This document shows positions 1 to 4,848 of a stretch of 5,099 nt of DNA, in pieces. The number at the start of each line of letters is the position of its first letter. Position 1 is the first letter of the stretch. This stretch comes from Paludibacter sp. (lineage in GTDB: Bacteria; Bacteroidota; Bacteroidia; Bacteroidales; Paludibacteraceae). The stretch covers positions 1 to 5,099 of the forward strand of contig JAGPIU010000095.1 of NCBI GenBank assembly GCA_018054805.1. The letters are read 5' to 3'. A model generated the notes under the pieces. It worked only from the letters and a program-made list of their open reading frames with translations, was not told the DNA's origin and made no database searches. The position numbers and the translations under genes are program-made.

Positions 1-530
1 CCATCGAGCCACATTTGATTCACGTATTGTTTTTTGTGCCAAAAACCACCTTTTCCGGGCAATCCTTCCGCAATACGTGCATGTTCAAATTTCAGTTTAT
101 TCCGGCAAATAGTAGCCTTTTCGCGATAGATAGCCGCCTTTTCTACCTCACCTTTGGCGAGCGCTCCCCGGTACAATTCGAAAAAAATCTTAGCAGCATT
201 CAAATCGTCGATATTACTTTCGCCCAAATGCATTTCCACATTGTCGGCATAATCCTGAATTCCGGCAAACCAGTATGCACTCCAGGCTTTATCGTTGTAT
301 TGCTCCCATGCCATTACGATGGCTTTTGCAACCAGCCCCGGCACATAATCCCAACTCACATTCCGTTCGGAAACAGGTGTCAGAAAATGATGATCCTTGT
401 CTTTATTCCTAAAATCGCTCATACGCGATTCAATAATCCATTTTGAATAAAGCGAATCGGCCCGGAAAGGAGCCGCCTGAGCCACTACAACGAGAGAAAG
501 AAAAAACACAAACACAAAATTCTTTTTCAT
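1..530 (-). CDS. GH88/GH105-type unsaturated rhamnogalacturonyl/uronyl hydrolase, N-terminal part (cut by window edge)
   Basis: The frame opens with ATG at 530 and stays open for 176 codons to the left edge, so only about the first half of a usual 370-400-residue GH105 enzyme is present. Residues 1-20 form a signal peptide: a Lys pair, a hydrophobic run FVFVFFLSLVVV, then a likely signal peptidase I site after AQA. There is no lipobox Cys, so a soluble periplasmic or secreted enzyme is expected. Family-like segments are WDYVPGLVAKAI (60-71), DDLNAAK (108-114) and GGFWHKKQYVNQMWLD (161-176). In GH88/GH105 enzymes an Asp in the W-x-D segment is a proposed catalytic acid/base, and Asp176 is a candidate. 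The family hydrates the 4,5-unsaturated uronic acid left at chain ends by polysaccharide lyases, typically on pectic rhamnogalacturonan. The exact substrate cannot be told here. The gene is divergent from tonB. Family call fairly sure, GH105 versus GH88 inferred. Confidence 0.85.
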   Translation of the reverse strand, partial: MKKNFVFVFFLSLVVVAQAAPFRADSLYSKWIIESRMSDFRNKDKDHHFLTPVSERNVSWDYVPGLVAKAIVMAWEQYNDKAWSAYWFAGIQDYADNVEMHLGESNIDDLNAAKIFFELYRGALAKGEVEKAAIYREKATICRNKLKFEHARIAEGLPGKGGFWHKKQYVNQMWLD

Positions 531-607
531 TATCCTGAAAATAAATCGTTTATTTTATTTGCTAAACATCATATAAATAATATGAATCATTTACAAAAAC
601 TCATTTG

Positions 608-645
608 CAAAAATATAAAGAGCTACGCACTGCAATGTGTACAAA
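608..645 (-). promoter_or_regulatory. Candidate Bacteroidota-type promoter for the GH105-type hydrolase
   Basis: On the minus strand TATTTTTG (615 to 608) fits the Bacteroidota -7 consensus TAnnTTTG. A TTTG at 645-642 would be the -33 element, but the 26-nt gap is longer than the usual 19-23 or so. ATTG at 636-633, with a 17-nt gap, is an alternative. The -7 box lies about 77 nt upstream of the ATG at 530. Short AT-rich matches occur by chance, so this is tentative. Confidence 0.35.
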
Positions 646-671
646 ATGACACAATTTGAGAACAAAATGTT

Positions 672-701
672 ATTTCAGTCAGACAGGCTCTGAACTGAAA
701 T
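672..701. repeat. Intergenic hairpin or operator-like inverted repeat
   Basis: ATTTCAGT (672-679) is perfectly complementary to ACTGAAAT (694-701). Inside it CAGA (680-683) pairs with TCTG (689-692), leaving one bulged A (693) and a 5-nt loop. The stem is 12 bp. No T-tract follows on the plus strand, so it is not a standard terminator in that direction. It lies between divergent genes, upstream of the candidate hydrolase promoter and within any tonB leader starting further upstream. It could be an operator or an RNA element; its function is unknown. Confidence 0.6.
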
Positions 702-876
702 CCATACAGTGGAAGCCACATTTCGGAGGACAAAACAACAAATCTTCAAAAAATTACAATTTATATCACTTTTAACAGCAATTCTTACAATAATATCAGC
801 ACAACTCACGTTTAACTAATAAATTCCAAGCATTGGAACAATATTCGGAATACTAACCTTATAAAAATTCAAAATT

Positions 877-1551
877 ATGGTAAGCAAAAAATCGCCTCAG
901 GCAAACCTTGAGAACAAAAAAGCCATTCCGATGATGATGGGACTTGTGATGGTACTTTCGTTGCTGTTTATTGCATTCGAATGGTCGCAAAACGAGTTCA
1001 ACAAACACGACAACTACGCCACAACCTCCATTCCGGATGATGAAGATCTTCCTCCTATCACTATGCCCGAAAAACCGCTACCACCTCCGCCCCCACCTCC
1101 CCCCGTTTCGGATATCATTGAGGTGAAGCCCGACAATGTGACCACTGTAAATAATAACATTATTACAGACGAAACGCCCATTGAACCGCTGAAAGAAATA
1201 ATGAACCGACCTGTAGGAAATGCAGGTCAGGAAGATGACCCCGAAGTGGTTTTTATAACCGCTGAAGTGAATCCTGAATTTAACGGCGATGTGTTCACCT
1301 ATCTCTCGAAAAGTCTGAAATACCCCATTATTCCTCAGGAAAACGGGGTTCAGGGAAAAGTTATTTGTCAGTTTGTAGTGAACCGCGATGGCTCAATTAC
1401 CGACATTGAAGTAGTTCGTGGAGTCGATAAATATCTTGATGCAGAAGCTGTAAGGGTTATAAAAACAATGCCGGCCTGGAAACCCGGAAAAATGAACGGA
1501 AAACCTGTAAGAGTCAAATTTACTTTGCCTGTTGTATTCAGACTAATGTAA
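877..1551 (+). CDS. tonB: TonB family energy transducer
   Basis: This 224-residue protein has the standard TonB plan. A short cytoplasmic N-terminus (KKSPQANLENKK) leads into one membrane anchor at about residues 17-36. A periplasmic linker with a Pro-rich run (PPPPPPPP, 69-76) follows, and then the C-terminal TonB domain at about 130-222. That domain carries the family signature YP (149-150), GVQGKV (157-162), DGSITDIEVVRGVD (171-184), LDAEAVRVI (188-196) and MPAWKPG (198-204). TonB works with ExbB/ExbD in the inner membrane to pass proton-motive energy to outer-membrane TonB-dependent receptors, including SusC-type glycan importers. No exbB or exbD lies in the window, so this is a stand-alone gene, as is common in Bacteroidota genomes with several tonB copies. 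The ATG at 877 fits the N-terminus expected for this type; upstream is A-rich with no strong Shine-Dalgarno. The partner receptor is unknown. Confidence 0.93.
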   Translation: MVSKKSPQANLENKKAIPMMMGLVMVLSLLFIAFEWSQNEFNKHDNYATTSIPDDEDLPPITMPEKPLPPPPPPPPVSDIIEVKPDNVTTVNNNIITDETPIEPLKEIMNRPVGNAGQEDDPEVVFITAEVNPEFNGDVFTYLSKSLKYPIIPQENGVQGKVICQFVVNRDGSITDIEVVRGVDKYLDAEAVRVIKTMPAWKPGKMNGKPVRVKFTLPVVFRLM

Positions 1552-1573
1552 AATAAACGCTTATCATAAACAT

Positions 1574-1591
1574 AAAAGGCTGTATCAAAAG
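1574..1591 (+). repeat. Left terminal inverted repeat of the nested element
   Basis: This 18-bp AAAAGGCTGTATCAAAAG is the exact reverse complement of 1774-1791. Pairing breaks at once on the outside (1573 T against 1792 T), giving a sharp boundary. The core GGCTGTATCAAAA resembles the ends of some Bacteroidota insertion sequences; this is from memory and unchecked. Confidence 0.85.
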
Positions 1592-1642
1592 TATGCCTGA
1601 ACACTTTTATACTTACAAATTATAAGAACTTCTTCGTTTCTG

Positions 1643-1667
1643 CCCCTAAATCCCCTAAAGGGGACTT
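1643..1667 (+). repeat. GC-rich palindromic repeat, left copy
   Basis: CCCCTAAA is followed directly by the hairpin TCCCC-TAAA-GGGGA (1651-1664). This C/G block contrasts sharply with the AT-rich surroundings. It matches the reverse complement of the block at 1707-1731 with a few differences. Blocks of this CCCCTAAAGGGG type recur between genes in many Bacteroidota genomes, as far as I recall. Confidence 0.7.
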
Positions 1668-1706
1668 AGCGTGTGCAACACAATCACTTTATTTGCAAAA
1701 TGTCAC

Positions 1707-1731
1707 AGCCCCCTTTAGGGGGTTGGGGGCT
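1707..1731 (-). repeat. GC-rich palindromic repeat, right copy
   Basis: Two competing hairpins are visible: CCCCC-TTTA-GGGGG (1709-1722), or the longer AGCCCCC (1707-1713) pairing with GGGGGCT (1725-1731). Read on the minus strand it aligns with the left copy at 1643-1667. Two G5 runs are present, too few for an intramolecular G-quadruplex alone. Confidence 0.7.
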
Positions 1732-1773
1732 GCTGAAAGTATAGATTTGTAAGTTTTAGTTGGCTTCCCTTAG

Positions 1774-1791
1774 CTTTTGATACAGCCTTTT
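1774..1791 (-). repeat. Right terminal inverted repeat, possible terminator arm
   Basis: CTTTTGATACAGCCTTTT is the exact complement of the left end at 1574-1591. It lies 9 bp beyond the stop codon of the sensor kinase and is followed on the plus strand by one more T and then C. Transcripts from tonB would therefore end in a GC-containing stem plus a U-run, which suits termination. Confidence 0.8.
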
Positions 1792-1800
1792 TCAATTTAT

Positions 1801-3528
1801 CTAAAATTTGCGCAGCGAAAACAGGAAAGTCACTCCACCCCCCTCACCCGCTTTGGCCGATATGGTTCCTTTGTGGAAAAGCACAGCATTTTTCACGATG
1901 GCAAGGCCAAGTCCGGTTCCGCCCGCTTTACGGCTACGGCCTTTATCCACTCTGTAAAAACGTTCGAATATCCGGCTTAAATGTTCTTCGGGAATGCCCA
2001 CACCATTGTCCATAAACGAAAAATAATAAAAATGATCATCCTCACGATAACAATTTATTTCAATAGTCAGATTATGACCACCATACGCCATCGCATTATC
2101 GGTTAAATTCCGGAATATTGAATACAATAGTGAACGGTTCCCTACGACCGTGGTTTCGTTTCTCAGTTTCAGATTCACTATAAATTCCATTTGCTCAAGT
2201 TGCAAATGAACATCGTTGAGCACATCGCGAATCACCTGATTCACATCACATCTCTCCTTAGCAAACAAACGTCCTGCCTCATCAATTTTATTCAGCGTAG
2301 AAATATCCTGAAGCAATGCACTTAACCTGTGGGCCTGCTGATACGATCGTTCGATAAAGAATTTTTGACGTTCGGGAGTCAGATCAGGATTATCGATAAT
2401 GCTCTCCATATAACCCAGAATGCTGCTTACCGGCGTTTTAAGTTCGTGCGAAATATTTTGTGTCAGGTGGCGTTTCAACTCATTTTCATGTTCCTGCGCC
2501 GAAATATCATTAATCGAAATTTCGAACGTATCATCCTGGAAAACAATACAGCGAATCATAAAAACCTTACCATTTTTTTCGATCACCTTTTTAGTCTGTG
2601 TCAACTGATTATTATCCAGACTATCGTCGATAAATTTGTTGATCTCTGAAAATTCGGGAAGCTGAAAAAGTTCATTCGAATTATGCGTTTGCGAGCCCAC
2701 CAGAATATTGCTGAACTGAATAAAATGAGAGTTTACAAGCAATTCCTTTTTGTCGGTGGAAAAAATGCCCAAACCCTCCTGCGAAATCTGTAAATGTTTG
2801 ATCAGCTTTTCCTTTTCATTATTCACCTCATCCTTCACTTTGAGCAAACGCTTATAAAGCTGCACAATATAGTTGCTTATTTCGCCAAGCTCATCATTCG
2901 GAAAGCGGATATCTGTTTCTTCAATTTCGCCCTGTTCAGCTTTTATGGTAAACAAACGTAAGCGGGTAATGGAGTCGGTAAAATTTTTAGAAATAAGAAA
3001 AAGTGCAATCACCGCAGCCAGAAAAATAAACGACATAAAATAAAGGAAAAAAGTATTGGCTTTGAGCATTTCCATCAAATTGATGTTATATGGCAAAGCC
3101 GTTCGCACATAAATATTCCCGAAATAATGTGCCATATAATAAAAGTCAATGCCAAGAGTAGTGGAATGGCGAATGGCTTTCCCTTCTTTTTCAGCCTGTG
3201 CCGCCTGAATTTCGGGACGATTAATGTGGTTCTCAAGTTTCGATTCGTCGCTTACCGAAGTGTCAAATAACACAGCCCCGACACTATCGATAAGGGTAAC
3301 TCGCAACATTGAATCCGGAAAAATGGAAATAAACTCCTCAAGACTCTTTGAATCCCAGTTTTGCGTGGAAACATATTTTTCGATGGTGCGGTTATAGGTA
3401 CTGAGCAACTGATCGAGCTGCTCAGTACGAAATTCCTTTTCTCTTTCGTACTGAAAAAAAGTAATTACCGAAATAATCAGAAAGAATATTCCGAAAAAAT
3501 AAAGAAAAAGCTTACGGCTTAAAGTCAT
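1801..3528 (-). CDS. Membrane sensor histidine kinase, PhoR/WalK-like
   Basis: From ATG at 3528 this is a 575-residue kinase. The first membrane helix is at about 7-25. An extracytoplasmic domain (about 26-158) carries RVTLIDSVGAVLFDTS (76-91) and NHINRPEI (100-107), a pattern typical of the single-Cache domain of PhoR/WalK kinases. The second helix is at about 159-180, followed by HAMP (about 181-235) and a divergent PAS-like region (about 244-344). The HisKA box SHELKTP has the phospho-accepting His361. The HATPase domain has the N box NLTDNA (474-479), DNGVGIP (507-513), ERFYRVD (522-528) and GGTGLGLAIVK (536-546). All catalytic elements are intact. It should autophosphorylate and pass phosphate to the regulator encoded 41 bp upstream in the same operon. 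A TTG at 3561 would add 11 residues and leave an 8-bp gap, but ATG directly before the membrane helix is the likelier start. The signal is unknown; phosphate limitation is only suggested by architecture. Confidence 0.93.
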   Translation of the reverse strand: MTLSRKLFLYFFGIFFLIISVITFFQYEREKEFRTEQLDQLLSTYNRTIEKYVSTQNWDSKSLEEFISIFPDSMLRVTLIDSVGAVLFDTSVSDESKLENHINRPEIQAAQAEKEGKAIRHSTTLGIDFYYMAHYFGNIYVRTALPYNINLMEMLKANTFFLYFMSFIFLAAVIALFLISKNFTDSITRLRLFTIKAEQGEIEETDIRFPNDELGEISNYIVQLYKRLLKVKDEVNNEKEKLIKHLQISQEGLGIFSTDKKELLVNSHFIQFSNILVGSQTHNSNELFQLPEFSEINKFIDDSLDNNQLTQTKKVIEKNGKVFMIRCIVFQDDTFEISINDISAQEHENELKRHLTQNISHELKTPVSSILGYMESIIDNPDLTPERQKFFIERSYQQAHRLSALLQDISTLNKIDEAGRLFAKERCDVNQVIRDVLNDVHLQLEQMEFIVNLKLRNETTVVGNRSLLYSIFRNLTDNAMAYGGHNLTIEINCYREDDHFYYFSFMDNGVGIPEEHLSRIFERFYRVDKGRSRKAGGTGLGLAIVKNAVLFHKGTISAKAGEGGGVTFLFSLRKF

Positions 3529-3569
3529 ACTATTCAGCACTGTAGAAAAACAATAAAACAATCAGGTTC

Positions 3570-4259
3570 TTAGCTTTCGAAACAATAGCCATAACCCAGG
3601 CGGGTCACAATATTCCTACCGTATTCGCCAATTTTTTTGCGCAAACGTGTAATATTCACATCGATAGTACGATCGAGCACCACCACTTCGTCCGACCATA
3701 CGCGCGACAGCATTTCTTCGCGGGTAAAAACACGGTTTTTATTTTCGAGAAAAAGTTTCAGAATTTCAAATTCTTTTTTGGTAAAAGCCACTTCGTTTCC
3801 GTTGAGCAAAACCTTTTTATTACTCAACTGCATTTCGAGTCTTTCGTAAGTAAGCACCTGCCCGGCCTCATCGTTTCCTTTAAGCGATTCGGCACGACGA
3901 ATCACAGCTTTCACGCGCGCCACCACTTCGCGGATTGAAAACGGCTTCGAAATATAATCGTCGGCACCAATATTAAATCCGGTCAGTTTATCATTTTCGG
4001 TGTCCTTTGCAGTGAGAAAAATAATAGGGACACGTGATGTTTTAGGATTATCGCGCAATGTTCGGGCCATTCTGAAACCCGAAATTTCGCCCATCATTAC
4101 ATCCAGAAGCAACAGGTTGTATTCAGATATATTTTTTTGGAGCGCTTCTTCAGCCGAATATGCCACATCTACCTGATAACCTTCGGTTTCGAGATTAAAC
4201 TGAAGAATTTCACACAAATCCTCTTCATCGTCCACTACCAAAATGCGATATGTACTCAT
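3570..4259 (-). CDS. OmpR/PhoB-family response regulator
   Basis: This 229-residue protein is the normal length for the family. The receiver domain (about 4-121) has the acidic pair Asp10/Asp11, the phospho-acceptor Asp53 in LLLLDVMM, Thr83 in FLTAK and Lys105 in SKPF, all in expected places. The C-terminal winged-helix domain (about 137-229) includes KKEFEILKLF (161-170), the recognition helix region RTIDVNITRLRKKIG (197-211) and the wing TRLGYGY (219-225). Phosphorylation should promote dimer binding to direct-repeat DNA sites. It is the first gene of the operon with the downstream sensor kinase, its presumed partner. A direct repeat with 11-bp periodicity at 4340-4357, about 80 bp upstream, is a candidate autoregulatory site. 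The ATG at 4259 gives the expected N-terminus (STYRILVVDDEED). The name PhoB is plausible from architecture, but no pst or pho genes are nearby, so no symbol is given. Confidence 0.94.
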   Translation of the reverse strand: MSTYRILVVDDEEDLCEILQFNLETEGYQVDVAYSAEEALQKNISEYNLLLLDVMMGEISGFRMARTLRDNPKTSRVPIIFLTAKDTENDKLTGFNIGADDYISKPFSIREVVARVKAVIRRAESLKGNDEAGQVLTYERLEMQLSNKKVLLNGNEVAFTKKEFEILKLFLENKNRVFTREEMLSRVWSDEVVVLDRTIDVNITRLRKKIGEYGRNIVTRLGYGYCFES

Positions 4260-4339
4260 AAAATTGCATTTAAATTAATAAGTGATTAAATTTTGTTGCA
4301 AAGTAAGCAAAGCGTTGTTTCGCCCCTGTGTAATACCTG

Positions 4340-4357
4340 TTACAAAGATATTACAAA
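4340..4357. promoter_or_regulatory. Pho-box-like direct repeat, candidate response-regulator binding site
   Basis: TTACAAA occurs at 4340-4346 and again at 4351-4357, separated by GATA. Two 7-bp repeats spaced by 4 bp give an 11-bp period, one helical turn, which is the geometry used by PhoB/OmpR-family dimers. The sequence differs from the E. coli Pho box. The site sits about 80 bp upstream of the response regulator start, so autoregulation is a natural guess. An overlapping inverted repeat TGTAA-N6-TTACA (4329-4344) is an alternative reading. Confidence 0.45.
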
Positions 4358-4376
4358 TTAGCAGTTTTGCAGGAAA
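4343..4376 (-). promoter_or_regulatory. Candidate promoter of the two-component operon
   Basis: On the minus strand TATCTTTG (4350 to 4343) matches the Bacteroidota -7 consensus TAnnTTTG. TTTC at 4376-4373, with a 22-nt gap, would be an imperfect -33 element. The -7 box overlaps the first TTACAAA repeat, so a bound regulator would touch the polymerase site. It lies about 83 nt upstream of the regulator ATG. Confidence 0.4.
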
Positions 4377-4542
4377 TTAATAGAATAATGTCGCAAAATT
4401 TTAGTCCCGTAAAATTTCACGTTAGGATTTCATGAAGTTGATAAAAGAGAAATTAGCCGGATTTGTATCGAAATATTCAGGATAAAAAGCGCCATCAACC
4501 TACAATTTTAGAATTTGATACATATTTAACTCTATTTTTAAG

Positions 4543-4570
4543 GTTTTTGTGTGATTTTTCACACAAAAAC
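4543..4570. repeat. Perfect 12-bp inverted repeat with 4-nt loop, operator candidate
   Basis: GTTTTTGTGTGA (4543-4554) and TCACACAAAAAC (4559-4570) are exact complements around TTTT. No T-tract follows on either strand, so an intrinsic terminator is unlikely. It ends about 24 bp before the -7 box at 4595-4602, so it lies just upstream of, or touching, the expected -33 region, a usual place for a regulator. The TGTGA/TCACA core recalls a CRP half-site pair, but the gap is 4 bp instead of 6, so it is not a standard CRP or FNR site. Confidence 0.6.
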
Positions 4571-4594
4571 AGATGTTAACTATGAAACTTGTTT

Positions 4595-4602
4595 TATATT
4601 TG
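4595..4602 (+). promoter_or_regulatory. Candidate -7 box for the winged-helix gene
   Basis: TATATTTG matches TAnnTTTG exactly and is the only such match on the plus strand of this intergenic region. No good TTTG lies at -33, which may mean the promoter needs an activator. Its downstream half is part of the 12-bp palindrome TATTTGCAAATA (4597-4608). If used, the transcript would carry a leader of about 240 nt before the ATG at 4849. Confidence 0.45.
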
Positions 4603-4658
4603 CAAATAATTTAAATGTATTTCATCTGAAAAGCGTTTTGGAGATTTAACCCTGTGAG

Positions 4659-4683
4659 AAATTATTTACAAAAAAAATAATTT
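4659..4683 (+). repeat. AT-rich hairpin in the leader of the winged-helix gene
   Basis: AAATTATTT (4659-4667) pairs perfectly with AAATAATTT (4675-4683) around a 7-nt loop. The stem has only A-T pairs and would be weak as RNA. A second small inverted repeat, GTGAA (4687-4691) with TTCAC (4699-4703), follows around a T-rich spacer. In AT-rich DNA such repeats arise easily. Confidence 0.35.
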
Positions 4684-4784
4684 TCGGTGAACTTTTTTTT
4701 CACAAATAAGGTTATTAATACAAAGGCTTTTTTCATTGACAAATATGATTATATTTTCAACTTTAAAGATTCAACAATAGGGCG

Positions 4785-4827
4785 CTATCATATTTTATAA
4801 GAAGTACTATCACAATTCACTATCACA
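4785..4827 (+). repeat. CTATCA direct repeats upstream of the winged-helix gene
   Basis: CTATCA occurs at 4785-4790, 4807-4812 and 4820-4825. The last two belong to a 9-bp repeat ACTATCACA (4806-4814 and 4819-4827) spaced 13 bp start to start; the first is 22 bp upstream of the second. The array ends 21 bp before the ATG at 4849. It could be a binding site for a winged-helix protein or act in the leader RNA. Confidence 0.4.
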
Positions 4828-4848
4828 TATCTTTAAAAAAACACGAAA

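Larger units (their letters stand above)
531..876. other. Divergent intergenic region between the hydrolase and tonB
   Basis: This 346-bp AT-rich stretch separates the leftward hydrolase from the rightward tonB. It holds a candidate minus-strand promoter (608-645) and a long imperfect hairpin (672-701). A purine-rich GGAGG at 725-729 resembles a Shine-Dalgarno site, but no ATG follows within a useful distance. I see no convincing coding frame and no canonical TAnnTTTG box on the plus strand for tonB, so the tonB promoter is unassigned. Confidence 0.7.
1574..1791. mobile_element. 218-bp nested inverted-repeat element, MITE/REP-like
   Basis: The ends are perfect 18-bp inverted repeats: AAAAGGCTGTATCAAAAG (1574-1591) and its complement (1774-1791). 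A second perfect pair, ACTTACAAAT (1611-1620) and ATTTGTAAGT (1745-1754), sits exactly 19 nt inside each end. Deeper in, the two arms carry related GC-rich palindromes (1643-1667 and 1707-1731), also in inverted orientation. A roughly 40-bp unpaired core remains. There is no coding frame and no transposase, so it would be non-autonomous if mobile. No clear target-site duplication flanks it. It fills the gap between convergent genes. The outer stem ends in TTTTT on the plus strand and TTTT on the minus strand, so it could also act as a bidirectional terminator, though the stem encloses 182 nt. The structure is seen directly; mobility is inferred. Confidence 0.7.
4260..4848. other. Long divergent regulatory intergenic region
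   Basis: This 589-bp AT-rich stretch separates the leftward two-component operon from the rightward winged-helix gene. It contains a direct repeat (4340-4357) with an overlapping minus-strand -7 box, a perfect 28-bp palindrome (4543-4570), a plus-strand -7 box inside a palindrome (4595-4608), an AT-rich hairpin (4659-4683) and CTATCA repeats (4785-4827). No remnant of a receiver domain or other long frame is visible. The only short frame of note is a 17-codon one at 4432-4485. Confidence 0.75.

Noticed and set aside
15..446. 143-codon open frame on the plus strand
   Set aside because: It lies antisense within the hydrolase gene, whose minus-strand translation has a signal peptide and GH105-like motifs; the plus-strand product shows no recognisable domain.
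1368..1604. 78-codon minus-strand frame over the 3' end of tonB
   Set aside because: It is antisense to the conserved TonB C-terminal domain and runs into the repeat element; no domain or start signal.
1709..1729. G-quadruplex
   Set aside because: Only two G-runs are present, which cannot form an intramolecular four-strand structure of the usual kind.
1777..1980. Plus-strand frame at the 3' end of the kinase gene
   Set aside because: It overlaps the HATPase G2-box coding region in antisense and begins inside the terminal inverted repeat.
2329..2649. Plus-strand frames inside the kinase gene (also 2420-2608)
   Set aside because: They are antisense to the HisKA/PAS-like coding region of an intact kinase.
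3529..3561. TTG start at 3561 for the kinase
   Set aside because: It would add 11 residues with no family support; ATG at 3528 directly precedes the membrane helix, though the closer spacing to the regulator gene keeps TTG possible.
4550..4563. CRP or FNR binding site
   Set aside because: TGTGA and TCACA are present but separated by 4 bp; CRP sites have 6, and FNR sites have the same TGA-N6-TCA register, which is not met here.
4736..4755. Sigma-70-like promoter TTGACA / TATATT
   Set aside because: The spacer is only 8 nt, and Bacteroidota do not use the classic -35/-10 pair.
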